From Hofstenia miamia (Eukaryota; Xenacoelomorpha; Acoela), in contig SCFE01000020.1 in the NCBI GenBank assembly GCA_004352715.1, positions 765,092 to 829,091 on the forward strand: a stretch of DNA of 64,000 bases, given 5' to 3'. A model generated the notes under the pieces. The model was not told the DNA's origin. It was given only the letters and a program-made list of their open reading frames with translations, and made no database searches. Within the stretch, counting starts at the first letter, position 1, and each line of letters starts with the position of its first letter. Shown here piece after piece: positions 35,260 through 46,833 of the stretch. The position numbers and the translations under genes are program-made.

Positions 35260-35941
35260 TTAGATATATGTTTTTAAGTGCCGCTTTTTTCATGACCACT
35301 TGGCTTCAACAGCATTTTCCTTTAAATTGTACGAGTTCAGTAATAATTTGTTGGTAGCCAGTAAATTGAAAATTCAGACGGGTATTTGGCAAAAGCGGAC
35401 AAAAATCTGTTACTTAGTCCTCTTGTATATACATGTAATTAAAATGAAATTGCAAAAATAAATTATAATATAATCAGTAATCGAAAACATAAAACCTAAG
35501 TTCCTTATAATGGAAATATTAATACTTTTATTAGTAAAAACAATTTGAAGACATTGAAAAATTGTGTTCCTACAAAAATTATAAGCAAGCCAGGCATGTG
35601 TGCAATTCTGTTTTCACATTTTCATGTAAATTTTTAAAATCAAATGAATCTTCAAAATCCTAACAAACTGTTTTTGTTTTATGTGCATATATTACCGGAA
35701 ACTTTTTTAGCTCGAAATCCTCATTGCTTTCTACTTCGTGAGTAGAGAAATTGGTCTAACCCAAACGCCATTATAAGTTTGATGCCACGCTTTCTTAACC
35801 CTTATCAGTACTTGTGACTAAAATATGTATTCATTCACTTCATCTATATTTGGAGTTCTTAGTGAATTAGGTCAAACAAGTCCGATAATTGCAACATATC
35901 TAGATAATTGCTATATAAACACATTAAAATTGCTTTCTTAA

Positions 35942-36483
35942 GGTGTGTTCCCACTATCGACTTTTATCATCTATCAAGAAATCGATGATAAAAGTCGATA
36001 GTGTGAACACTCTATCTGCTTTTTTATCGGCTGATGCTGATAAAAGTCGATAGTCTGAACGCTCCATCCGATTTTTTGGCAAAACAGCCAGATTACTGTC
36101 ATCTGATAATTTATCAGCTGATAAAAGTCGATAGTCTGAACGGTAGTAAAACTAGTTGAATAGCTACTTGAAACTAATTGCTTACTTCTCAAGTAGGAAA
36201 CAGACTTCCAAAACGTAAATTACTGTCGTTGAAATGTTTCAACTTCAAAATATGTAAACATTGTTTACATTCAAAGACAAACCAATCCATAAACAGATGT
36301 TGTTGTTTTTCTTCCTGTCAATTAAAAGATGATAATTTATCATCTGATAAAAAATCGATAGTCTGAACGCTCTTCCAACTTTTTCTGATAAAAAATCGGA
36401 TGATAAAAAATCGCCAATGTGAACGAAAATAATTGCATTTTCGATTAAAATCTGCTGATAAAAGTGGATAGTGGGAACACACC
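35942..36483. mobile_element. Modular TTAA MITE built of repeated TIR-like units
   Basis: The ends GGTGTGTTCCCACTATC and GATAGTGGGAACACACC are perfect inverted repeats. TTAA lies on the left (35938-35941) and TTGA on the right (36484-36487), a one-base-decayed TTAA duplication. Inside, about six units of the form GATAAAAGTCGATAGTCTGAACGCTC (some with AAAAAATCGAT) occur, and the outermost ones form the termini. It is non-coding. It lies just upstream of a decayed piggyBac transposase, but I could not show that the two share ends. Confidence 0.8.
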
Positions 36484-36639
36484 TTGACATTCACTCCACA
36501 TAACACATGTTATAATTGACCCAGCATCTTGGTCGTACTTGTGAGTACAAATTGTAGTAGCTTATATTTAATCTCTAATTTCAATCAAATTTCGTGGTTT
36601 ACATTTCTTAGCTTCTGTTTGCGGTTTGATATGAGTTTA

Positions 36640-37900
36640 AGATGTCTTTGCTATCTGAATGTGCGTGCTACACATGGAATTTTTATAGAAAATGAAACAC
36701 AAGGACAAAGTTATTCTGATAGTGAAGTCAATGAATCTGCTGTTGCGTCTGTTCCAGATGCTGTAGATAATAATGTTACTGATGATGATAGTTCATTTGC
36801 TGAAGAATTTTTCTTACGAGCAGTAAGATTTGATAATGTAAACACGACAGTAAAGGAGAGAAACTGACAAATATGCACCTGTTAGGAAGGTTTGGGATAT
36901 ATTTGTGCAGAATTTACACAAATTTTATATACCTGATGACATTCTTACAATTGATGAGCACATGCCGTAAATCCAGGAAAGTATGGTCTAATTTTTTTTT
37001 GGGTTTGTGAAGCAAGTACAGATTATATGTGAATGCTTATATTTATCGAGGTCAAGGAATGGACAAGGAATTCATCGAATTTTGACTTATGATATTGTTA
37101 TGGTTCTTATGCAAACCATTTTTTGGAACTGGGCATGAAATTTGCACAGATAATTTCTTTACCAGCCACAAACTGGCAATTGATTTGGCAGGCAAACATT
37201 TTACGCTTCTTGGTACAATTAGGGCCAATTGGAAAAAAATTCCAAAAATCATGAAAGTTCGCCGGTCTGTAAGACAGTCTCTTTTTGATCGATCATGCAA
37301 ATATGATAACTATTGTTGCATATCACGCAAAGAGAAACAAATCTGTTAATCTCCTCAGCTCATCACATACAAGACAAGTTGTCTCCTAAAAAAACAATAC
37401 ACCTTTCATAATCTTAGATTATAACAAAGCAAAAGGAAGGGTAGACCAATGTGATGGAAACTAGGAAGAATTCAGTGTTCGAAGGAAAACTGTCAAATGG
37501 CCACTTCTTTTTTTTACAAGATAAGAGACAGTGCGACCAACAATGCTTTCATCTTGATGCGCAAAAATGGATATCAATGCACAAAAAATGTTCTTGAATA
37601 ACTTGTTGTTCCAACTTGCCAATCCTTTTGTCTCAACTAGGCTTGCTTTTCCAGAATAAGGCGATTTGTTAAGAATGTTGCTATAGTATGTGGGTTTATT
37701 CACCCTGTCGCACAGACAGACCAAACAGCAGCATCGACCCCAAGAAAATGTTAGGCATGTCAAAAAAGCACTCGGTCACATTGCTCCAGATGCGGAAAAC
37801 CAATATTCCCATTTCACCGAAATTTGACAAAAATTGCAGTTTGTCACATTTGTACATGAATATACTGCTACTGATAATCACATTTGCCCTCATTTGAACT
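36640..37900 (+). pseudogene. piggyBac transposase, frameshifted
   Basis: Pieces in several frames follow the order of a piggyBac (DDE_Tnp_1_7) transposase. An acidic N-terminal part ends in FFLRAVRFDN. Then come PVRKVWDIFVQNL with YIPDDILTIDEHMP, KPGKYGL with FFWVCEAST, ICTDNFFTSHKLAIDL, LLGTIRANWKKIP, NKAKGRVDQCDGN with RRKTVKWPL, and a C-terminal Cys-rich piece (HCSRCGKPIFPFH). The third-motif Asp (TDNFFTS) is present, while the Cys-Asp of the middle catalytic motif reads CEAS. At least four frameshifts or stops separate the blocks, so it is inactive. Its terminal repeats were not identified. Confidence 0.8.
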
Positions 37901-37949
37901 TTTTTTATATTTGAATTGTCATTGACTTGTAAATAAAATGATTTTTAAA

Positions 37950-40329
37950 GTAATTTCGCAATTTTTTTTGACATGTAGCCACAAGTACTATAAAGGTTGC
38001 CTAAGTAATACCTGCAGTTAATGGAAGAGTGTAGAAAGAAATTTTCAGGAATTCCAGTGTTACGTAATTACCAAACACACAACATTTAACGGATTACCCT
38101 ATAAACCAGGTGTGATAACCATGCTCTATAGTGTAAATAACAGTGCAAGATTTGAATTTTTGCAGAGACACATTATTTTCTCAAAAAATGTTCGGCAAAA
38201 TGATTTCAAAAGTAATGTTATATAATCACAGCTCATTTAAGACCACTGATAGAGACAACAGAATTTTTTACATTTCCTGTGATTGATGCATCATTCTGGA
38301 AATTGCTTCCCAATGAGAGCATTTGTCATAGTCTGGAGTACTCTTTGCATTGTAACTGATTTTAAAAGATGTTGCTATTCTAAAGTAATATTAGGAAAGC
38401 CCTGTTACGTAATCGCAATACCAAATGCTGCGTAATCACACAGAGATTTGAAGAATTTTAATAGCTATGTACAAGGCCTTTTTTAATAATAATAATAATT
38501 AAAGAAGGACTTGGCTATGTACTATATTGACAAATTTGTATGCATACTTGGCATCATTGTGCTTTGGCTAACTGGCTGCAAAACTAGCTGTTGTTGTTGA
38601 GTAAAGTTGGTTGTAATATTGCTCCCGCATGGCTCACACTACTGATGAGAATTTATGTTGTCGAACATGAAACTTCAAATAAACGACACATTTTATCTCA
38701 AATGTTTTTGCTGTAAGTCTATGATGCATTGGACGAGGAAATGCACAAAGTTCTCTGCTGCATTCATTAATGTTGTAATGTAATATAAAAGACATTTTCG
38801 CCCTTGTGCACACAATGCGTAGATGGTGGCACAAATGATAAGCGACTGGAAGCACAAATTTAGCTAATTAAAAATCTGCAACATAATTTATTGAATAGAC
38901 TCGAGACCATAAACTTACAAACATTAGAATCTAGACAATCTTCAACAGATATACGTACGACACCAAGAGACTATCACAATGATACTAAGAACGAGTTTAT
39001 CTTAAATTTGAACACATGAACTTGAAAAAATTGCGAAATCTAGTGAAAAAATGAAATTTGATCAAGAAAAAGTTAAGCAAACTTTGATTTCACTGGTGTC
39101 GACTGTAAAATTATTTTTACTTATCTATATAGAATTAGAAAGCATAAAAATTAGATCTGCATCATATTCAGTTAACGATCTTGGAATTATGTTTATGTCA
39201 AATATGAGCTGGTCTCTTTATATCGAGCGAGATTAAAAACAGCGTTTCTAAATTTCTTTATTTAAACGAAACATACCTTATTCTACTTTTTACAAAATAA
39301 AGTCTACATTTTATAAATTTTTTTTTATCGGGATTTTATATGGATCTGCAATCTGGTATACTGGGGTTAGTGAAGATCTAAAACTTGAGTTTTTTCAGAA
39401 AAAGTGGATTAAATGGATAATTCGAAAACAAGCTTATAGAAGCGTTCTGATAAATCTACAAATTTTACCAATATCGATGAAACTTCATCTTTTGCATATT
39501 GAATACTTCATTGACTAATTACGAAATACTGATTTTATCATAATGCAATATATATATCACTGCCTATTCCATTTAAGAATGTCAGAAAAAGCAACTTATA
39601 TAATATAAGAATATAAAAAGGTAATAAAGTTAAAAATTAAACTTTAGACGCACATGTAGAATTTGCAATTATTTGTTTTGAAAATATAACATAAATGTAT
39701 TGAGTGATCTACGAGAAATGAAAAATGAAATATATAATGAATACTCTGATTCTCCCAATTGCAAAAGATTGTTTTATGCTTGTATAGTGCTTGCATCTCC
39801 AAGGGATACAGAAACTATACTTTGTAGTTGTCTTAATTTACTATGGTGATGACAAAATAAATTCTATTACTACCACCACTACTAAACTTTTCAGATCGAA
39901 AATATTAATAATATTGATATGGTTTTACGAGTTCAGAGAGACTACAAAACGTGTCAAAATAGCTATAATTGAGTCAAGAAGAGGTTTTCTGAAATTATAA
40001 GATCAGTTCAATCATTGACTGGCATAGGTTTGCCAATATTTCAACTTTTAAAATTTCAGCCTCAGGGGTACTTTGATGAGTAATTCATGTTTTCTGCTAA
40101 TAAAATCATGCCAATTAATCTCTGGTGGCTTGTACACAATTACAATCACAACATGTTATCTCAAGAATTATGCACTGAAATAATCACTATGGGTTACAAG
40201 TCTACGCCAGGGAGGGAATATCATTGCTCACTATTATGTCACTTGGCCCGATTGGCTTGCCAACTGGCTGGTCGAGTGGAACTGGTTCCACGTGTGCTCT
40301 AGCGTTATTTTTATGTAACTCATCGATTT
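37950..40329. other. No gene seen
   Basis: AT-rich sequence with short (AAT)n near 38488 and T-rich stretches. No supportable coding region or bounded repeat. Confidence 0.5.
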
Positions 40330-40682
40330 TCACATTGGCGAACCGAGTGAATTTTTGTTGTACTCTTTTTGAATTTCCAGCCCTTTTTTCTTTTTACATT
40401 GTTCTACGTGACGCATTTGCGATGACAACCCGAAATTTTTGCGGTTTTTCAAAGTATCTTTTTTAGAATGCGTCCGAAATGCTTTTTTGCAGTATTTGCA
40501 GGCGCACAATGACTCCAATTTTTTCATTATTGCATTTCTAAACAATAAGCGTTAGGTGGTTCCAAATATCAGCTGAAGCTTTTTTCATTTGGAATAGCTA
40601 GTAGTTTTCCCGAATCTAGCAGCTCTTCAATGACAGATGACGTTAATTTGCCTGGATCAACATCAGTAGCAGCAGTTGCCAT
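40330..40682 (-). pseudogene. hAT transposase N-terminus with BED-type zinc finger
   Basis: On the minus strand an ATG at 40682 opens MATAATDVDPGKLTSSVIEE, continuing LLDSGKLLAIPNEK. The frame shifts into SADIWNHL and shifts again into MKKLESLCACKYCKKAFRTH. The Cys-x2-Cys pair with a later LSSQMRHVEQC supplies the Cys-Cys-His-Cys pattern of a BED finger, the usual DNA-binding start of hAT transposases. Nothing of the catalytic region follows in the expected direction. It is a broken fragment. Confidence 0.6.
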
Positions 40683-40926
40683 TTTAACTGACTATTACAA
40701 CCGTTTCTAGCTTTTAATTTCTGCTCTATATAAGGATTGAAATAAATGTCCAATATAGTGACTTGTTGTTTTGTGCAATGCAGAAATTTGAACAAAAAAA
40801 CTAAGAGGAGACGAGATGGCTCCAGATTTAATGGCACTTACGAGATTTGAAATATTCACAAGAGATACAACATACCCTTGCGGAAGTATTAGGCGTACGC
40901 ATATTTGATATAATATAATAATGCTC

Positions 40927-41871
40927 GGTTTAGATTGGAGTCATACCTTCGTCTCAAGTGTGGGGACTTAAGCCTTGACAATCCTGATGGTGAAGGCTTA
41001 GTCCATGTGGAGATCACCCACATGAAGACCCCCGCACATTTTGGAAAAACCCACATCAGTGTAAGTAGAATTGAAGTGAAAGCTGTACTTAACATATATT
41101 AGGAGTGGCCCAGTGAAAGAGCATTGCTCTTGAAGTATTGATAGCGGTTCATGATGCATGCTGATTCTCCTTTGTTTCCTTGGGAAACTGCCACTACAGT
41201 TTCACGTCACCTCAAGGAAGCAGCATTGAAGCATTTTGACATGGCCATTGCTTCGATGGTGGAGTTCAGGCACTTCCTGACAACAGCGAGCAATCTGGAG
41301 AATGCAGACCTGGTCAGTGCAGCACTTCTTTACCAGCTGGTAACTGCTCGCAGATATTACGTGCGCCAACAATGCAACCTGAAGCAGCTTGAAGGGCAAC
41401 GGGTTGTTAGAGCTATGTGTGGTGGCCGTGCAGTAAGACTGAGTATTTTGAGTAATATATCTTAACCATTGCTTAGTCATGTGAACAAAAAAAGACAGCG
41501 ACTCCCCCAGAGGATGTTCTGGGCACCTCAGCCCAAGATGTGCCATCAACATCTGCCCATGATATTCTGCCTTCTGATGCTGCCTCCTCTTCAGATGAAA
41601 CACCTTCGCCAGTAATTGGATCATCATCTCCAGTGGCGTCTTGGGCTAGAGCTCCTCATTCTGTTAGGGGTATGAATGCTGCTTTTGTTAAGGAAATTAT
41701 GTGCAATATTTAGATGTGATTGACCAAATAATCTTCAAACACCGCCTGGCTCCTGCCAGCCTCCTCGAGATGCTGAAGAAGGAGGACATTTTCGAGGAGC
41801 TGTGTGAGCAGGAGTATGGTGGGGCACACCGCAATCTGCAGTTGAGGGAGAAGACTTGGAAGCGGATCTGA
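40927..41871 (+). CDS. Gene-like locus with 42-44-bp introns, product unknown
   Basis: Less AT-rich than its surroundings. Exon-like blocks: A, about 40927-41060 (RLKCGDLSLDNPDGEGLVHV); B, 41103-41134 (EWPSERALLL); C, about 41200-41432 (HLKEAALKHFDMAIASMVEF); D, 41477-41669, Ser/Pro-rich; E, 41714-41871, ending EKTWKRI and TGA. Introns 41061-41102 (42 bp), 41433-41476 (44 bp) and 41670-41713 (44 bp) have GT/AG ends, all finish in TTAG, and preserve the frame. C-D-E joins cleanly in phases 0 and 1. The B-to-C join (65 bp) is off by one base and the 5' start is unclear, so the locus may be a pseudogene or hold an error. Block A faintly resembles a tyrosine-recombinase core of Crypton type; this is weak. 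Confidence 0.5.
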
Positions 41872-42027
41872 ATGCTTCGTGTTCAGGAGAAGCTTCTGTG
41901 TTGATGCTGAAGCTGCAGAGCAACAGTGGATATTTAGTTCCGGTTTCTATTAGTTTGAGTATTTTTCTGTTCATTTTAGTTGCTTTTTAGTTTATTTATT
42001 TGTTTAATTATTTTTTCTATTTAGTTT

Positions 42028-42084
42028 GGCACTTTTTAGTGCCAGCCATTAGAATCAAAACAACATACATGCACTTTTCAGTGC
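42028..42084 (+). promoter_or_regulatory. Two tandem tetraloop hairpins in a putative 3' UTR
   Basis: GGCACTTTTTAGTGCC (42028-42043) and GCACTTTTCAGTGC (42071-42084) form perfect 5-6-bp stems with pyrimidine-rich four-base loops, 157 bases or more after the stop of the short-intron locus. The first has the stem-loop size of the metazoan histone 3' end but differs from its consensus in the stem. The role is unknown. Confidence 0.4.
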
Positions 42085-42169
42085 CAGTCAAAACATGATG
42101 TTTATTGAATAAATGAAATATATTTATATACTTTGTAATTTTTATATATACTTAGATTATATTTTACTT

Positions 42170-42455
42170 AGTAAATTTTTTATTTTAGGACTTAGTAATA
42201 TTTTTATTTTAGGACTTAGTAATTTTTTATTTAGGACTTTAAATATTTTGATTTTAGGACTTTATATATTTTTATTTTTATACTTCATATATTTTTATTT
42301 TTATGCTTTATATATTTTTATACTTAAAATATTTTTATTTTTATAATTAATATATTTTTATTTTTATACTTTATATATTTTTATTTTTATTCTTATTATA
42401 TTTTTATTTTTATGCTTCATATATTTGTATTTTTATACTTTCGTATTTTAATATA
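42170..42455. repeat. AT-only minisatellite, about 23-bp unit
   Basis: Variants of ATATTTTTATTTTTATACTT repeat about a dozen times; the first few copies read TTTTAGGACTTAGTAAT instead. The G/C positions are lost progressively along the array. Confidence 0.75.
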
Positions 42456-42459
42456 AATT

Positions 42460-44515
42460 TTGTATAAAAATAGAGTGTCCAAAAAGATATAAATAGTGTT
42501 TGGAAATGCATGTAGTTGTAGGGGTTTGTTCCCCTCTATTTACAGGGGTATTTACACCTCCAATTTAGAATGGGTACTTACTTTCGTGATTGGGCCTAAA
42601 GGGGTGTACGTCTCCTTGGCACAAAAGCACCCATCAAAGACAGGTGCAATTCATGCATACTTTGTATCTATATATAAAATAGCAACAAACTCATTTTAAA
42701 ACACATTAGTAAGAATAGTTAAATATGCTGATATTAGAATTAATGAGTGTAATTAATATCTCATCTTAAACACTAGAAAAGCAGTGCAGAGGAATGCTGC
42801 CGGGAGCATGGAGCTACCCACTGATGGGGGAACCCTATCCCTAAGGTGGGGGTGATAGTTACAAAACCTTCAGGAAGACTAAGCCTCCCTGACAATTACT
42901 CTCTCATTCGCCATTCCATTTATAGTTTAGAAATAGGCTGACAATAATGACACTTATAGTCAGAATAAATTATGAAATTCGTGATACGAGACGCTGTACG
43001 TCATTAGATGACGTCATCAAACAGCCAGAATACTGTGCAGTCTTTTGAAAGTTGACCGAAGCAACCCTTTTTGAGGGTGTATTGCAACCCACCTAGGGTA
43101 GCTGGAAACCCCAGATTTTAACAGAACGCTTCACAACACCCCCTCTAAGAGTAGGTTAAAAATTAATTACCTTTAACATTTAGGGGGTCCACAGTAGCCA
43201 TTTTTAGACATAGTGAAGCAATAGCAGTATAAAAGGGTTTTTGTACCCCTTATATCTCGTGACCTATTGGTGCTATGGACCCCATTCTTGAATATGATAT
43301 ATAAAAGGGTTGCTACCTGGGTATAAAATTTGGGTATAGTAGCTGCTAGGTGGCGGTAGTAGTATATATTTTAAAATTCATTTTAGATAACTACACATTC
43401 AAGGCATCCAAGACCAAGTACGCAAGTTTACCAATCGAAAAACAAATAGTGTTAGTAAAATATACATCTTTTTAAAAATTGTAAAGATTACGACCGTGAA
43501 AATGCAGTTACTAATATTTCCTGATCGCAGCTGGCCTTGAGTTGTGAAACTAAAGCCGTGATTGGTCATGGCCATTATTCATGGGATTTTAGAATGGCAT
43601 CCATATTTATTGAACCTAAAAATGATACATGTTTCTGGGACAATATAACACTTATAATAGCAGAATAATGGAACAAATGTTCATGAATGATGCTGTTGTC
43701 TGTTTGATATTAATATTTGCCATGAAATTATTCCGATAGAGAGCAGGTCGCCTGACTTACAGTTTGCAGGTAATGGCTTTCTGTCATTAATAGACTTTTA
43801 CAAATCACTTCACGTACTTAACGTTTGAAAATAATGTGTAGTGTTCTTTGCAATTTAAATGTATACGCTGCATTGTTTTATGAACAAAATTATTCAAGAA
43901 GTCAACCATTACCTACTTTATATTATCGTTAGTTGATATAACAAAATTCATCTGCAATACATCCACACTAAGTGTTTCCGATATATCGCATGCCTACATC
44001 TGTGGAGGTTAGGGTTAGTTTTAGGATCACGGCATGCTTGGAGCCGTAGCATAGGAGAACACCATATGATCTGTGATTTTTAGAATATATCTTTAACAGT
44101 TTCTTGAGTCTGTTATTTCATGTTAGTAATTCTTTAGATTTTATATACATTGTTTTACTTGAGCCTTATTAAGTTTCATCACTAATTCATTTCATTGAAT
44201 ATTGTAGCTGACAATAGCACTCAAATTCCATGCTTGGAAGTCAATATTAATGCAGTTTTGAAAGCTATTAAGATAAAATTTATTAAATTCTAAGGACATT
44301 GTATTCACTTACTGTTTTTTAATGTAATACTATAAAGATAGCGGATATTAATTCAGTTCCAAGATAATAATCATTGTTTCTTTTAAAGAATAACTGTAAA
44401 AAACTATGATAAATTTGCATTTCAATACCCAAGAAAACGCTTCTTTTACTAAAAATGAATTTATATTGAATTATTCAAAAATGCAGATGGCTTAACTCAT
44501 TTGTTGACACTCAAA
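42460..44515. other. Non-coding stretch with GC-richer patches
   Basis: The part 42490-43330 is less AT-rich and has small inverted motifs (such as AGGGGTTTGTTCCCCT), but I find neither an ORF nor bounded ends. From 43400 to 44515 I see nothing. Confidence 0.45.
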
Positions 44516-45430
44516 ATGCACTTGTTTGGGCTACTAGCCGTACTTTTGTATTTTTCATATTCTTTCGAAGGACAAAAATTTTCTTCAACAACTTGCGGCA
44601 CTTGGTGCTCAAAGCAGTCAACTAGTATATGCCCTGGAGCAAAGTGGAATAAGTATTCATCTAAATGCGAGCCTTCCAGAGAGAATGAAATACGGAGCCC
44701 AAATGAGGTTTGGATTTCTCGCAATGATTCACATATACGGTCAGTATTAACCTTTAAACGAGTTGCAGTTACGAAAAGTTGTGGCAACACCATAGATGAT
44801 TCAGTAGACATGGGGATAATAAATGCTGCTGCATTTATTGAGCTATACTTAACCTACAAAATAAAAGACATTGTAAGCATTGCTAGTGTAAGGAAAAGTG
44901 ATACTGAGTTGGAAATTGAGGCATTTATACCATTTAAATATAGTACCACTAAGTCATACAGGGTACAGTTTACAAATATAAAAAGTGAACTTCTGGCAAC
45001 TCCAAGCAATTCCAGTGAATTAAAATTGACGCCAATATTATGTCCGGCGTGGGGTTGTAGAAATGAATACTACACTCTAACTAAATTCTTTGATAACACT
45101 TACTATACGGTTGGCTCGAAGTATGAACGTCTGAAAACCATTGTGCAAAATTTCAAAGTTGGATTTTATCTCAAGGTAGAATCCCAAAGTCTCAAGATAA
45201 TTGTTTCCCTGTTTGAGGACTGCGATGGAATTTGGACCAAGACTATCATTCATGGAAGCAGCAGTCACACCGTAGCACTGACATGTTATTCAGATGGTAA
45301 GTACACATATATTCCTGACATGAAATTGAAAACAGATAGCCCTACATACATTAAGAAAACTGTTGTAAAATTTGAAAATATAATCGCAATATATGAATAT
45401 GATTCCAAGATCAATGAAATCTTCATCTAA
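44516..45430 (+). CDS. Secreted 304-residue protein, family unknown
   Basis: The ATG at 44516 (context AAAATGC) opens MHLFGLLAVLLYFSYSFEG, a clear signal peptide with cleavage likely after residue 19. The mature part begins with a Cys cluster (CGTWCSKQSTSICPG, with another Cys soon after). A globular region of alternating beta-like segments follows, with Cys pairs at CPAWGC and around ECDG/TCYSDG. NDS and NSS sites could be N-glycosylated. The frame runs to TAA 45428-45430 with no intron needed. An internal GTAAGT at about 45297 could act as an alternative donor. I do not recognise the family. Composition and coherence support a real gene. Confidence 0.65.
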   Translation: MHLFGLLAVLLYFSYSFEGQKFSSTTCGTWCSKQSTSICPGAKWNKYSSKCEPSRENEIRSPNEVWISRNDSHIRSVLTFKRVAVTKSCGNTIDDSVDMGIINAAAFIELYLTYKIKDIVSIASVRKSDTELEIEAFIPFKYSTTKSYRVQFTNIKSELLATPSNSSELKLTPILCPAWGCRNEYYTLTKFFDNTYYTVGSKYERLKTIVQNFKVGFYLKVESQSLKIIVSLFEDCDGIWTKTIIHGSSSHTVALTCYSDGKYTYIPDMKLKTDSPTYIKKTVVKFENIIAIYEYDSKINEIFI

Positions 45431-45515
45431 AAGATTGTAAGTAATAATATATTTGATTTTCTTCATTGTTGTGAAAATTATAAAGTATCACTTATCACTA
45501 ATCTCTTGGATAGCT

Positions 45516-45949
45516 ATCAATACCTACATCATTTCCAAATTTTTACAAAAGATGGTCTCATATGTGATTTAATGGAAAGTTATGAAAATAAAGGCCTCGG
45601 CTTAGACTCTTTCTATGATGGTCGGGTACAAGAACTCCAATGCAGTGGTGTTTGCTCTGATTTAGATACCATAGATGAAGTCTATATTGCAACTACACAT
45701 TCAGATTTAAACAAAACTAGCGTTTTCATGATTCAAAAAAATGATCAAGTATTTACATCAACAGAAATTAAGCTGACGTCAGAGAATTATGATGATCGAC
45801 ATGTGTTTGGTTACTTAAAGTTCCACCGTGCTTTATCGAAAGATAATGGCGATCAACATCAATTTGTGAAACTTTCCACTTTTGAAAGTGACATATTGAA
45901 TGTTATATCTCAAATTACTTTCCTCAGAATGAATTTAATAAAGTTCTAA
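45516..45949 (+). CDS. Companion ORF or 3' exon after the secreted protein
   Basis: A coherent frame of about 144 codons begins just after an AG at 45513-45515 (upstream CTTATCACTAATCTC could be a branch region) and reads YQYLHHFQIFTKDGLICDLM. It ends at TAA 45947-45949 with AATAAA at about 45974. There is no nearby ATG with a signal peptide, so it is more likely an exon than a complete gene. The phase does not match the candidate donor at 45297 or the end of the previous ORF, so the connection is unresolved. It carries CSGVCSDL and is acidic. No family is recognised. Confidence 0.4.
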
Positions 45950-45959
45950 AATATAGTAT

Positions 45960-46833
45960 GTAATTTTAAAAACAAATAAATATTAAGAAAAATTAATGCA
46001 GATAATTAGTAAATTACTTAAATCTGAAAATCAACATTGAACCCCTTTATGCGTTTTCAAAATTTTAAAGTAATTAGTGGATACATTTCATAGTTTGTCA
46101 TTGTAATATATGCAATTCTAAAAATTTGCAGTAAAAAAACTTTAGCCTTAAAATTTTGGTATGTAATAAGTTTTGTTTGCTAACCCTATTTAAAATGTTG
46201 GGGAGCTTTCGTTGAAAGACTTGGTGGATATTCCTTGTTTATGTTGGGATCATAGCTTTAATTAAATTGTGTAAATATCTGTTCATTTTATGAATGGTAT
46301 TGTTTATCATAGACTTCTAATATTTACAAACAGTTAAGATTGTTGTTAGTGTGAAAAAAGTAAGTAAATAAGAAATAAAATTATAGTTTCTAAGTTAGTA
46401 ATGAATTCTAATGAATTGAAAAATTGTTTAAACTGTTAAAACCAATATTTAACTTACTACAAAATTCGCAAAATTTTCGTATTGATGACTTCATCAAAGT
46501 AAAAATGAGCTCGTACCATTACTTCTTGAGATTCATTTTACATGTAGCATTTCAATTAAAAAAACTATGTAAAAGAATGAAAAAAATTTAACTTATGGAA
46601 ATTCAAACAGATTATCGATATATTTGGAGGTGTATATAACTGCTGCTGTTTTTAATGAATGCATGCACAAGTAAATAAAATTTTAATTTGAGTCAATTTT
46701 GACACATTTGGTACATCTAGTGCTAATAAAATAATCAAATGAAAAGCTAGATTGAAAAAGGGATATTAAACAAATATGTCAAAAATACCCACGCGACAGT
46801 GACTTAAAACTTAAAAACTCAATGGAACTGGGA
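45960..46833. other. No gene seen
   Basis: AT-rich intergenic sequence without supportable structure. Confidence 0.5.

Noticed and set aside
41202-41627. 141-codon minus-strand ORF
   Set aside because: It is antisense to exon-like blocks C and D, which join at consensus splice sites; it has no motif of its own.
42028-42043. Histone gene 3' end
   Set aside because: The stem differs from the histone consensus and no histone coding sequence is nearby.
42780-43120. tRNA or SINE in a GC-richer patch
   Set aside because: I could not fold a cloverleaf or find A and B boxes at the right spacing.
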